Shown here in pieces: positions 24,452-32,989 of a stretch of 46,522 nucleotides of DNA. The first letter of the stretch is position 1. Every line of letters begins with the position of its first letter. The stretch is taken from contig JAAVIE010000080.1 of NCBI GenBank assembly GCA_014799325.1, forward strand, positions 1 through 46,522, in the 5' to 3' direction. A program made the position numbers and the translations under genes. Origin of the DNA: Oscillospiraceae bacterium. GTDB taxonomy: Bacteria > Bacillota > Clostridia > Oscillospirales > Ruminococcaceae. The notes beneath the pieces are model-generated. The model was not told the DNA's origin. It saw only the letters and a list, made by a program, of their open reading frames with translations, and ran no database searches.

Positions 24452-25453
24452 ATGGAAGAGATCAAGAAAAAACGCATATTCAGCGGAATCCAGCCCACAA
24501 ATGTTCCACATTTGGGAAATTATTTAGGGGCATTGCAGAATTGGGTAAAGCTCCAGGACGAGTATGACTGTGCATACAGCATCGTGGATCTGCATTCGAT
24601 AACTGTAAGACAGGATCCTGCTAGGCTTCGCCGTCAGACTGCGGAAAGCTATGCGCTTTTGATTGCTATGGGCATCGACCCCGAAAAGTCCATAGTATTT
24701 GTTCAGGGGCACAATCCAGCCCACGCCCAATTAAGCTGGATACTGTCCTGCTATACTCAGTTCGGTGAATTGAGCCGTATGACCCAATTCAAGGATAAGT
24801 CTCAGAAACACCCCGAGAACATCAACGCGGGCTTGTTTACCTACCCTGTGTTAATGGCGGCGGATATTTTGCTGTATCAAGCCGATTGCGTGCCTGTGGG
24901 CATCGACCAGAAACAGCATTTGGAGCTTACCCGCAACATTGCGGACCGATTTAACAATCTGTACGGTGAGACCTTTACCGTGCCCGAGCCTTATATCGTA
25001 AAGTCGGTGGCGAAGATCGCTTCTTTGGCAGACCCAACAAAGAAAATGTCAAAGTCCGACGATAATCCCAACGCTACTATTTTCGTACTTGATGACCGTG
25101 ACACCATTATGAGAAAGTTCAAGCGCGCCGTTACCGACAGCGGCTGTGAGGTAAGGAGAGGCGAAGGCAAAGAGGGCGTAGAGAATCTTATGTCCATTTA
25201 CGCCGCCGTTACAGAAAGATCCTTTGAGGATATTGAAAGAGAATTTGAAGGAAAAGGCTACGGAGATTTCAAGACAGCCGTGGGAGAAGCGGTTGCCGAT
25301 TCCCTTGCGCCTATGCAGGAGAGGTATAAACAAATCATTGCCGATAAGTCATACCTTGAAAAGTGTATGAAAGAGGGAGCCGAAAAGGCTTACAAGGCAT
25401 CGAGAAAGACTCTGCAAAAGGTCAGCAAAAAGGTAGGCTTTATTGTCCTTTAA
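24452..25453 (+). CDS. trpS: Tryptophanyl-tRNA synthetase
   Basis: The 333-residue class I synthetase has the HIGH-like PHLGN motif near residue 20, the KMSKS loop KKMSKSD at about 198, and conserved VPVGIDQKQHLELTRNIA and PTNVPHLGNYLGAL blocks; family length is about 330. It charges tRNA-Trp. The start at 24452 is chosen over upstream frame extension into the aminotransferase because AGAGGA precedes it at correct spacing and the N-terminus then matches the family. It is essential. Confidence 0.95.
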   Translation: MEEIKKKRIFSGIQPTNVPHLGNYLGALQNWVKLQDEYDCAYSIVDLHSITVRQDPARLRRQTAESYALLIAMGIDPEKSIVFVQGHNPAHAQLSWILSCYTQFGELSRMTQFKDKSQKHPENINAGLFTYPVLMAADILLYQADCVPVGIDQKQHLELTRNIADRFNNLYGETFTVPEPYIVKSVAKIASLADPTKKMSKSDDNPNATIFVLDDRDTIMRKFKRAVTDSGCEVRRGEGKEGVENLMSIYAAVTERSFEDIEREFEGKGYGDFKTAVGEAVADSLAPMQERYKQIIADKSYLEKCMKEGAEKAYKASRKTLQKVSKKVGFIVL

Positions 25454-25466
25454 TAAAAGGGCTTTA

Positions 25467-25494
25467 TTGACCTGCTCAGAAAGCGGGATAAAAT
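25467..25494 (+). promoter_or_regulatory. Promoter of the first ABC exporter operon
   Basis: TTGACC (25467-25472) and TAAAAT (25489-25494) have a 16-base spacer, about 115 bases before the chosen start. Confidence 0.7.
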
Positions 25495-25622
25495 CTTCGG
25501 GCATGATCGTAGCTGTTTTGTAACTGTTTACGGTTGTGCTTTTTTGCGTGTGAAAAGCAGAGAGATCGAAAAAATCGTGTAATTTCGCTCTATGGCTTTT
25601 CTTGGGAGGAATGAAATTAAGA

Positions 25623-27974
25623 ATGAAATACTTTGATACTTTAACGGAAGGCGCACTAAAGGCTCTGACTGACAGAGGAGTTGACCCCGACAGCCTTTTG
25701 TACTGCCTGAAATGCGATATGAACGGCGAGGGCTTGTACTATGATACATACCTCACCTTTGACAGCAAAAATTTATACGTTATCAGCGGCTATGACAGAC
25801 TTGTGAGCGAAAAGAAGAAATTCCGCACTGTATTTGATTTCAAAGAATATAAGGAATACAGTATGGAGGAGCTTAAAGAGCTGTATGTGGATCGCTACCG
25901 TCACACCTGCCGCCTTATGGGAAAAATGAAGGCGGAGGGTGAGGACGCCTTTGAACAAGCCAAAAAGTCAGCGGAGGAAAAGGGCGAAGAGCCTCCAAAA
26001 GACGAGGACAGACCCGAGGGAGAAAAGGTATGGTTAAGCCGCTTTTCGTCGGGCTTTTCTGAGAAGGCGGAGCAGTTTTCCCGCCGCTACAATATGACGG
26101 TGAAAAAAGAGGAGATAGATGACACCCCCTTAGCGGAAAACAGCCCCTTCTGCCCTAAATGCGGACAGAAATACCCCGACCCCAACAGAAAATTCTGCCC
26201 CTACTGCGTCAAAAAGTCTTCGATATTCAAAAGGCTTTTCGGTCTTTTCGGCGAGTACAAGGCGCAAACCGTTATGATAATGTTTATGATGATATTGTCG
26301 GCGGCTTTGTCGGTAATTTCCCCTTATTTCAGTACAGCGTTTTTGTACGACGAGGTGTTAGATGCGGCGGGCGAGCGTTACGGTGAGGTGCTTTTTGCCA
26401 TTATCATGGTGGCGGGCTTTTTGGTGGTATCCATGCTGCTTCAAACCCTCTACGGAATTGTGTTCACCAAGGCGGTAACAAAGGTAATGCACAGCCTGAG
26501 AACCAAGGTTTACCATGCCATGCAGCATTTATCTCTGCCCTTTTTTACATCAAAGCAGACGGGCTCTCTTATGACCCGTGTAGACGGCGATGCGGAAGAG
26601 GTAAGCGGATTTTTCTGCAACATTGTTCCTTACGGCATTGTATGTATTGTAAAGCTGATATCCATGAGCATACTGATGTTTATAATGTCCCCCGTTCTTG
26701 CGTCGTGCGTTGTGGGAATGATCGTGGTTATCGCTCTTTCAGAGGTGTGGTTTATGAAGGGACAGCGGAGGCTTTGGAGAGGAATAAACCTTTCTATGAG
26801 AACAATGCGTTCCAATCTTAACGATTCGGTAAACGGACACCGTGTGGTAAAGGCTTTTGCGAGAGAGGAGCAGGAGAAATCCCGCTTCGGAAAAAGCCTT
26901 GGAAAAGTTTATACCGCTGATGTGGCTTGCAGAGTCAGAGGAGCGAATTTTGAATTTGGGCAGAACTCCGTCTTTATAATCGGCGGCGCAATTATGACCG
27001 TTTTCGGATATTACCTTGTTGTCACAGGAAAAATCGGCTTGGGAGAGCTTATGCTGATGACAGGATATCTGGGAATGATGATGGAGCCTATGTACTTTAT
27101 GATATGGGCAGGCGACGACCTTTCACGCTGTCTTGACGCGGCTTCAAGAATTTTTGAGATAATGGACAGCAAGCCCACCGTAAAGCCCCCCGAAAATCCC
27201 GCAAAGGTGGGTGCCGAGGGCTTAAAGGGCGATATTGTTCTGAAAAACGTAAGCTTTGAGTACGAAGCGGGAATAGCCGTACTTAAAGATCTTTCCATGG
27301 ATATCAAGGCAGGACAGTTTTACGGAATAGTGGGCAAAACAGGCGCAGGCAAATCCACCCTGATAAACCTTATTTCAAGACTGTACGACACCACCAACGG
27401 CACTATTACAATAGACGGTATAAGCGTCCGCGATATAGCTTTTGAGGATCTGAGAAGAAGTATAGGCATAGTTTCTCAGGAGACATATATCTTTATGGGA
27501 ACGGTTGCTGACAATATCCGCTATGCCCGTCCCGAAGCGACCCTTGACGAGGTGATCGAAGCGGCAAAAAGCGCCAACGCTCACGACTTTATCCTGAAGC
27601 TGCCTGACGGCTATGATACGGTGATAGGCAGCGGCGGCGCGGATCTGTCGGGAGGAGAAAGACAGCGTATTTCCATAGCAAGAGCGCTTATTCAGAAGCC
27701 CAACATACTGATCTTAGACGAAGCCACAGCTTCCATGGATACACGCACCGAGCGCAAGATCCAGAATGCCATAGACAACCTTAAAAAGGGAAGAACAGTT
27801 ATCGCCATTGCCCACAGACTTTCCACCCTCAGAGATGCGGATATGCTCTGCGTTATCGAAAACGGCGAGGTCAAGGAAACAGGCACCCATGACGAGCTTA
27901 TCCACCAAAAGGGCAAGTATTTTGAGCTGTATAAATTACAGGCAGAGGCTCTTAAAACCATATCTATGGATTGA
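25623..27974 (+). CDS. ABC exporter with N-terminal zinc ribbon
   Basis: The roughly 783-residue half-transporter has a soluble N-terminal region (about 1-165, acidic middle), then a Cys4 zinc ribbon (FCPKCGQ...FCPYC, about 177-198). A six-helix exporter membrane domain (about 205-500) and an ATPase follow with Walker A GKTGAGKST (about 570), signature LSGGERQR (about 676), Walker B ILILDEA (about 697) and H-loop AIAHRLS. It pumps an unknown substrate outward, probably as heterodimer with the similar protein at 28811. ATG 25623 is used because upstream ATG 25611 abuts GGGAGGA; both starts are possible. Confidence 0.9.
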   Translation: MKYFDTLTEGALKALTDRGVDPDSLLYCLKCDMNGEGLYYDTYLTFDSKNLYVISGYDRLVSEKKKFRTVFDFKEYKEYSMEELKELYVDRYRHTCRLMGKMKAEGEDAFEQAKKSAEEKGEEPPKDEDRPEGEKVWLSRFSSGFSEKAEQFSRRYNMTVKKEEIDDTPLAENSPFCPKCGQKYPDPNRKFCPYCVKKSSIFKRLFGLFGEYKAQTVMIMFMMILSAALSVISPYFSTAFLYDEVLDAAGERYGEVLFAIIMVAGFLVVSMLLQTLYGIVFTKAVTKVMHSLRTKVYHAMQHLSLPFFTSKQTGSLMTRVDGDAEEVSGFFCNIVPYGIVCIVKLISMSILMFIMSPVLASCVVGMIVVIALSEVWFMKGQRRLWRGINLSMRTMRSNLNDSVNGHRVVKAFAREEQEKSRFGKSLGKVYTADVACRVRGANFEFGQNSVFIIGGAIMTVFGYYLVVTGKIGLGELMLMTGYLGMMMEPMYFMIWAGDDLSRCLDAASRIFEIMDSKPTVKPPENPAKVGAEGLKGDIVLKNVSFEYEAGIAVLKDLSMDIKAGQFYGIVGKTGAGKSTLINLISRLYDTTNGTITIDGISVRDIAFEDLRRSIGIVSQETYIFMGTVADNIRYARPEATLDEVIEAAKSANAHDFILKLPDGYDTVIGSGGADLSGGERQRISIARALIQKPNILILDEATASMDTRTERKIQNAIDNLKKGRTVIAIAHRLSTLRDADMLCVIENGEVKETGTHDELIHQKGKYFELYKLQAEALKTISMD

Positions 27975-28001
27975 CTGTTTCTTTAAGAGAAAGGATTTTT
28001 T

Positions 28002-28535
28002 ATGAATAATTATAAAGTTGACGATTTTTCAATAGACACTTTAAAAATAATAGACGTAAATAAGCTTAAGCTGGAAAAGAAAGACAGCGGCTACCTCTTT
28101 GCCGAATACGAGGGCAATAAGTACGAGGAAGTGAGCCTGACCCGCTTACAGCCCTTTTACTGCCTTGATACCTACATCAGCGTTGCTTTCAGGAACAACG
28201 AGGAGGAGTGGATAGAAATAGGCGTAATAAAGGACTTAAAGGACATGAGCGACGAGCAGAGACAGCTTTGCGAGGATTACCTTGATTTCCGCTACTATAT
28301 TCCGATTATTACAAAAATTTACTCTATCCGCGACAACAGAATGGGATATCTGTTTGTTGACGCGGAGACTACCGCAGGACGGAAGAAGATCGCGGTTAAT
28401 GACTGGTGGACTAACTTCCGCCTCAATACCAGCGGAATTCTCACCGTTACCGATTCCGACGGAAACAAGTATCAGGTTCCCGATCTGAATAAGCTGGACG
28501 GAAGCAGCAATAAGAAACTTGAACTGTTTGTCTGA
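28002..28535 (+). CDS. DUF1854-family protein
   Basis: The 177-residue soluble protein matches DUF1854: KPFYCLDTYISVAFRN-like middle (here QPFYCLDTYISVAF), EEEWIEIGVIKDL, and a DLNKLDGSS-like end. DUF1854 genes are often next to ABC exporters; its role there is unknown, so it is thought to be an accessory subunit or regulator. Here it lies 27 bases after one zinc-ribbon exporter and 275 bases before a second, with a hairpin repeat element between. AAAGGA precedes the ATG. Confidence 0.88.
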   Translation: MNNYKVDDFSIDTLKIIDVNKLKLEKKDSGYLFAEYEGNKYEEVSLTRLQPFYCLDTYISVAFRNNEEEWIEIGVIKDLKDMSDEQRQLCEDYLDFRYYIPIITKIYSIRDNRMGYLFVDAETTAGRKKIAVNDWWTNFRLNTSGILTVTDSDGNKYQVPDLNKLDGSSNKKLELFV

Positions 28536-28547
28536 TTGTTGGCATAA

Positions 28548-28795
28548 AAATTATCACAGCTTTTCTGAAAGCGTGTGAGAAATCAGTACAAGTTTGCTGA
28601 TAGCACGAATTTCAAAAATCGACCGAGCTTGGAGTTTTGCCCGGTTTTTCAAGCAAAACTCCAAGCTCGGTCGGATAACAAACTTTTTAAAATTGCTTGC
28701 AATTTTAAAAAGTTTGTGGTTTTGAAATTCTTTTCAAATCAGTAAATTACCACCAAGTTTCCTGAGAGAACAATAAATTAGCACAACTGATAAAA
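28548..28795 (+). repeat. Branched-hairpin intergenic element, copy C (best preserved)
   Basis: Outer arms GAATTTCAAAA (28607-28617) and TTTTGAAATTC (28720-28730) pair perfectly. Inside, a 21-bp stem (28620-28640 with 28653-28673) and a 19-bp stem with two-base loop (28678-28696 with 28699-28717) are both perfect. Left flank ends CAAGTTTGCTGATAGCAC; the right flank repeats a 30-bp unit with CCACCAAGTTTCCTGAGAGA. It lies in the DUF1854-ABC intergenic gap. Confidence 0.92.
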
Positions 28796-28810
28796 TATAG
28801 GTGACTTAGA

Positions 28811-30997
28811 ATGAATTTAAAAATATCACTTCCGAGGGATTACAAGAACGATCCCAAGGATATATTATTCAGCCTGCCCTTCGACATCACCGAGGAGGGC
28901 AAGCTGACAAAAGGTCATTTTATGGCAGACCGCGATAAAATGTACGTTTACGGTGAAAATGGGTTAATGAAAACCCTTGAAATAAAGGATTATTACAGCT
29001 TTGAGGTTTTTCGTCAGTCGGGCAGCTCAATGCTCCGCGGAAGGCGCAGAGACAACAGCAAGTGGGAGCTGTTCTGCTGTTTCAGCCAGACTCACTACAT
29101 ACGCTTTGCCGAGCTGGCAAAGATACTCGATTTCTACGCTAAGACAGGAAATCTCGCTGAGGCAAGCGACACGGAAGAACCCAACTGCCCCAAATGCGGC
29201 GCAAAGATCGAGGGAATGGCGGAATGTCCATTCTGCGCCAAGCGCACGGGAACGGTGAAAAAGCTCATTAACAGAATGATGAGGTATAAAGTACCATTTT
29301 TGGCCGTAACAATTTTAGCCATACTGTCTTACGGCGCAAATATCATTATGCCTATGCTGTACAAGCGTGTGGTTGACGATGTTGGCATCGGCGAGGGCGC
29401 TGATCTGCAGCTATTTACCCAAATTGCCATAATGATAGTGGCTTTGTCGGTAATAACCTGTATTTTTGACTTTGCGGCGTGGAGGATAAACATTAAGCTT
29501 TCCACAAGATTTATAAGGGATCTGCGCAAGGACTTGTTTGACAAGGTTCAGCTTATTTCTATGAAGTCCTTTGCCCGCCGCACCTCGGGCGAGATCATAC
29601 GCCGTTTGAGCGACGATGCAAGAGTTTTGCAGAACTTTATGACGGGAAACGGCAGGCAGATGATCCTTAATGTGGCTGCCCTTATCGTTTTGGCGGTAAT
29701 TATGTTCGTCACCAACTGGAAGCTTGCTTTAATGGTAATCATTCCCTTACCAATAGCAGGCTGGGTGGCACAGAAGATAATGCAGAGAATAGGCGCAGGC
29801 TACCAGCGTTGGTGGAGAAAGACCTGCGATTCCTCCAAATACCTTAATGACGTAATTTCGGGCGCAAGAGTGGTAAAAAGCTACGGCAGTGAGGAAAGGG
29901 AGATAAAACGTTACGAGGGCATTTCCTACACAGTATCCAAAAACCTTGCAAAAGCGGAATGCACCTGGTATCTGCTGTACCCCATAATGCGCTATATTTT
30001 GGCAATAGGCGAAATGCTGATGCTGTACTTCGGCGCTAAATATGTTATGAACTTCACCATTACTTTGGGTGAATTTGTGCAGTTCACAGGCTACGCTTCC
30101 ATGATGTACGGCCCTGTTTACTGGCTGATACAGCTTCCCCGAACACTTACCCAAGCTATGGTTTCTGCGGGAAAGGTGTTTGAGATCTTAGACGAACCCA
30201 TTGACCTTACCGAATCGGAAAATGCGGTAGAATGCGACATTGACGGAAATATCACCTTTGACAACGTTTCCTTCGGCTACACCGCATACAACCCCGTTCT
30301 CAAAAACATTTCCTTTGAGATAAAGCAGGGTGAGATGATAGGTATAGTAGGTCACTCGGGCGTGGGTAAATCTACGCTGATAAACCTTCTGATGCGTCTT
30401 TACGATCCCACCTACGGTTCAATCAAGATCGACGGAACGGATCTTAGGGAAATGTCCGCGGAATCTCTTCACAGCAGACTGGGCGTGGTTTTGCAGGAGA
30501 CCTTCCTCTTTAACGGCACGGTAATGGAAAACATTGCCTATTCAAAGCCCGATGCTACTTTTGAGGAAATTATAGCGGCAGCGAAGATCGCAGACGCCCA
30601 CGGTTTTATAACAAGACTCCCCGACGGCTACAATACTTATGTTGGTGAAAAGGGTTACAGCCTTTCAGGGGGCGAGCGGCAGAGAGTGGCTATTGCAAGA
30701 GCCATTCTGCGTGATCCTAAGATACTTATCCTGGACGAAGCCACCGCAAGCCTTGACACACAGACGGAAAAGCAGATACAGACCGCTTTGAACCGCCTTA
30801 TCAAGGGAAGGACTACCATTGCCATTGCACACAGACTTTCCACTTTAAGCAGCGCCGACAGGCTTATCGTCCTTGACAAGGGCAAGGTCGCCGAGATCGG
30901 CTCACATACTGAGCTTATGGGAAGAAAGGGCGTTTATTACAGGCTGGTTATGGCGCAGAGGACTACTTCCGCTATGAAGAAAACCGCGGACGAATAA
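28811..30997 (+). CDS. Second ABC exporter with zinc ribbon
   Basis: The 728-residue half-transporter is built like the one at 25623: N-terminal soluble region (about 1-120), Cys4 ribbon (NCPKCG...CPFC, about 125-145), six-helix membrane domain (about 150-460), then ATPase with GHSGVGKST (about 515), LSGGERQR, ILILDEA and IAHRLS. Both ATPase sites look active. It is likely the partner of the first exporter, with the DUF1854 protein as accessory. AGGTGA precedes the ATG. No cargo gene is nearby. Confidence 0.9.
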   Translation: MNLKISLPRDYKNDPKDILFSLPFDITEEGKLTKGHFMADRDKMYVYGENGLMKTLEIKDYYSFEVFRQSGSSMLRGRRRDNSKWELFCCFSQTHYIRFAELAKILDFYAKTGNLAEASDTEEPNCPKCGAKIEGMAECPFCAKRTGTVKKLINRMMRYKVPFLAVTILAILSYGANIIMPMLYKRVVDDVGIGEGADLQLFTQIAIMIVALSVITCIFDFAAWRINIKLSTRFIRDLRKDLFDKVQLISMKSFARRTSGEIIRRLSDDARVLQNFMTGNGRQMILNVAALIVLAVIMFVTNWKLALMVIIPLPIAGWVAQKIMQRIGAGYQRWWRKTCDSSKYLNDVISGARVVKSYGSEEREIKRYEGISYTVSKNLAKAECTWYLLYPIMRYILAIGEMLMLYFGAKYVMNFTITLGEFVQFTGYASMMYGPVYWLIQLPRTLTQAMVSAGKVFEILDEPIDLTESENAVECDIDGNITFDNVSFGYTAYNPVLKNISFEIKQGEMIGIVGHSGVGKSTLINLLMRLYDPTYGSIKIDGTDLREMSAESLHSRLGVVLQETFLFNGTVMENIAYSKPDATFEEIIAAAKIADAHGFITRLPDGYNTYVGEKGYSLSGGERQRVAIARAILRDPKILILDEATASLDTQTEKQIQTALNRLIKGRTTIAIAHRLSTLSSADRLIVLDKGKVAEIGSHTELMGRKGVYYRLVMAQRTTSAMKKTADE

Positions 30998-31085
30998 CAA
31001 AATTTAGCAAATACGAAAAGTTTTGCATTTATAGCATTTTTCGCTCCTTTTGGCAGAAAATAATGTCGAAAGGAGCGTGAATGTT

Positions 31086-31349
31086 ATGGTAACGGGTCAC
31101 AGTGATAAATTGCCGAAAAACCGATTCGGAGAGCTTGACGAGCTGGAGAAAAGGGAAAGGCTTGACATGGGAGAGAGAAAGGACAGGAATGCTAAAAACA
31201 GCCTGAACCTTCCCATTGAAACGGCTTTTCCTATTACCGCTTATCCCAATGACGCTAAGTTTGTTTATCCTTTTGTCAGCACGGGATTTACAGGTCCTTC
31301 CATTCCTGCATGGCACGGTGAGGATACGGATATTGAACGCTATCGCTGA
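31086..31349 (+). CDS. Small conserved-looking protein, unknown function
   Basis: This 87-residue soluble, charged protein has no recognised domain; the C-terminal half is rich in Pro and aromatic residues (PITAYPNDAKFVYPFVSTGF). ATG 31086 lies eleven bases after AGGAG. A frame starting at TTG 31050 would extend through the ribosome site and is less likely. It follows the ABC exporter and has a hairpin after its stop. Confidence 0.55.
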   Translation: MVTGHSDKLPKNRFGELDELEKRERLDMGERKDRNAKNSLNLPIETAFPITAYPNDAKFVYPFVSTGFTGPSIPAWHGEDTDIERYR

Positions 31350-31350
31350 A

Positions 31351-31377
31351 TGATATTAACAGGGCTGTGAAAAACAG
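31351..31377 (+). terminator. Possible terminator after the small protein gene
   Basis: AACAGG-CTG pairs with CAG-CCTGTT across a short A-rich loop, but the following T tract is weak. Confidence 0.4.
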
Positions 31378-31429
31378 TCCTGTTAGTTATAATGCACAAA
31401 AATAAATATAAAAAATTCGGGATTTTCGG

Positions 31430-31458
31430 TTGACAAATTCAGGAAAAAATGCTAAACT
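31430..31458 (+). promoter_or_regulatory. Promoter of the Ser-rich protein gene
   Basis: TTGACA (31430-31435), 17-base spacer, TAAACT (31453-31458). The leader contains a CCGATAT/ATATCGG pairing before the GAGGAGG site. Confidence 0.85.
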
Positions 31459-31543
31459 ATTCTTAATTAAAGCCGATATTATTATTGATGAATTGTATAA
31501 CCCAAAAATTAACATATCGGAATAACCGAGGAGGAACATTATT

Positions 31544-32311
31544 ATGAGTTCTATCAACAGCCTTATGAATTCGGGATCTTCAAGCGTAAGCGGAAACTCC
31601 GTTGCAAGCTCTTCTTTAAGCAGACTAAGCGAACAGCTCAGCGATCTTGAAAGCGATACCACGATGACCGACGCGCAAAAGGAAAAGCAGGTTGCTAAGA
31701 TCAAAAGCGCAATGAGCGCAGCTTCAAGCGTTTCCGCAAATATTGCCAACGCAAGCAGCCTTATCAACGGTATGCTGGGTACAAATACCGATTCTTCAAG
31801 CTTCTCCGGACTTTTGGGCAATGACGTTTCTTCCATGAGATTACTGCTCAGCGCAAGCAGCCAGTCTCAGAAAGAGGCTCGCGTTCTTGCTTCCGAAATT
31901 CAGCTTGACAAGATCAGAGGTCTTGACACCTCCGATAAAGAGGAAAAGCTCTCCAACCTTTCTTCAAGCATCAGCATGATGAATAACACCCTCAGCTCCC
32001 GCATCAGCAACGCTCTTGCAAGCGAGGACACCGACAGAGATACCCGTGCTATTATTGACAAGATCAACGATCAGCTTGCCGAGAATCAGAAGAAGCTGGA
32101 TAAGGAATTCGGTCATACAAGCGAAGATGACAAGACAGAGTCAGAAAAGACCGAAACCACAACCGAAACCGAAACAAAGGAAAAGACCGCTGCCGAAAAG
32201 GAATACGACAGAATACATAAGCCTTCCGTTATTGATGAGATCAATTCCGGTCTGGCTGAGAACCAGAAGAAGCTGGATGAGGAGTTTGGCAATAATAAGG
32301 ATAATGGCTGA
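31544..32311 (+). CDS. Ser-rich helical protein, unknown function
   Basis: The 255-residue hydrophilic protein is Ser/Asn/Ala-rich in its N-terminal half, has a Thr/Glu/Lys-rich linker (about 195-220), and repeats INDQLAENQKKLDKEFG at about 170 and 230. No signal peptide or membrane segment is visible. The overall style recalls flagellar or leaderless secreted proteins, but this is impression only. GAGGAGG precedes the ATG. It stands alone between its own promoter and a strong terminator. Confidence 0.65.
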   Translation: MSSINSLMNSGSSSVSGNSVASSSLSRLSEQLSDLESDTTMTDAQKEKQVAKIKSAMSAASSVSANIANASSLINGMLGTNTDSSSFSGLLGNDVSSMRLLLSASSQSQKEARVLASEIQLDKIRGLDTSDKEEKLSNLSSSISMMNNTLSSRISNALASEDTDRDTRAIIDKINDQLAENQKKLDKEFGHTSEDDKTESEKTETTTETETKEKTAAEKEYDRIHKPSVIDEINSGLAENQKKLDEEFGNNKDNG

Positions 32312-32354
32312 TAAGTCTTTTGATGATCAGGCGCTGTAAATAAGTTATTAAAAT

Positions 32355-32381
32355 GGGACTGCAAAAGGCAGTCCCTTTTTT
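32355..32381 (+). terminator. Strong intrinsic terminator
   Basis: GGGACTG (32355-32361) pairs with CAGTCCC (32369-32375), followed by six Ts. It directly abuts repeat copy D. Confidence 0.92.
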
Positions 32382-32802
32382 ATGCTCCCAAGAAACTTGG
32401 TGTTGATTTATGGTTCTCTCGGGAAAGGTGGACCGGGTGAAAGCCCGCTTTTCGGGAAGATGTGAGAGTGGAGATCCGCTTTTAAGGAATGTTGGCAGTA
32501 ATTGACTGATTTAAAAAAATTTCAAAACCGCCAAGATTTTAAGATTCGTGGTACTGATCCCTTTTAAAGCTGTGGGATCAGTACGAAAAACCGGGCAAAT
32601 TTACAATCTTGAGCTATTAGGTACTTCTCGGCTTGCCGAGAAGTACATGCAGCAAGCCGCTTTAACTGAGTTCGAATTTTTTGCTTGAAGAATTGGGCAA
32701 AAAATCCGAACTCAGAGAAACTGTATTTTTTTGCCAGGTTTTCAAGCAGAAAAATGCAGTTTCAAGTGATTCTTTGAAATTCGTGCGGTTAAGACAGTTA
32801 TA
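32382..32802 (-). repeat. Branched-hairpin intergenic element, copy D (four arms, inverted)
   Basis: Read on the minus strand it has the same layout: flank CGCACGAATTTCAAAG, outer arms (32772-32782 and 32517-32527), and right-hand 30-bp units to 32382. Inside are four hairpins: 32545-32587, 32621-32646 (11-bp perfect), 32666-32715 (18/19) and 32717-32763 (16/18). Between 32312 and 32989 there is no gene; the rest is terminator and promoter. Confidence 0.9.
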
Positions 32803-32866
32803 CGAATTTTCAGACTTGTTTCACAAAATTTTTACAAAATAATTGCGTTAAAATACACAAAAACAG

Positions 32867-32895
32867 TTGCAAAAGTAGAAAAAATATGGTAAAAT
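32867..32895 (+). promoter_or_regulatory. Promoter of the GGDEF/EAL gene
   Basis: TTGCAA (32867-32872), 17 bases, TAAAAT (32890-32895), with TGG extended -10; about 95 bases before the ATG. Confidence 0.75.
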
Positions 32896-32989
32896 GTATC
32901 TAAGAATGGAATAGCAATGTGCTTTTTATTCTGCGATTTAAATCAACCAATAATTTATTATAAAAAAGTCATTGTAAAGGACGGTAAAA

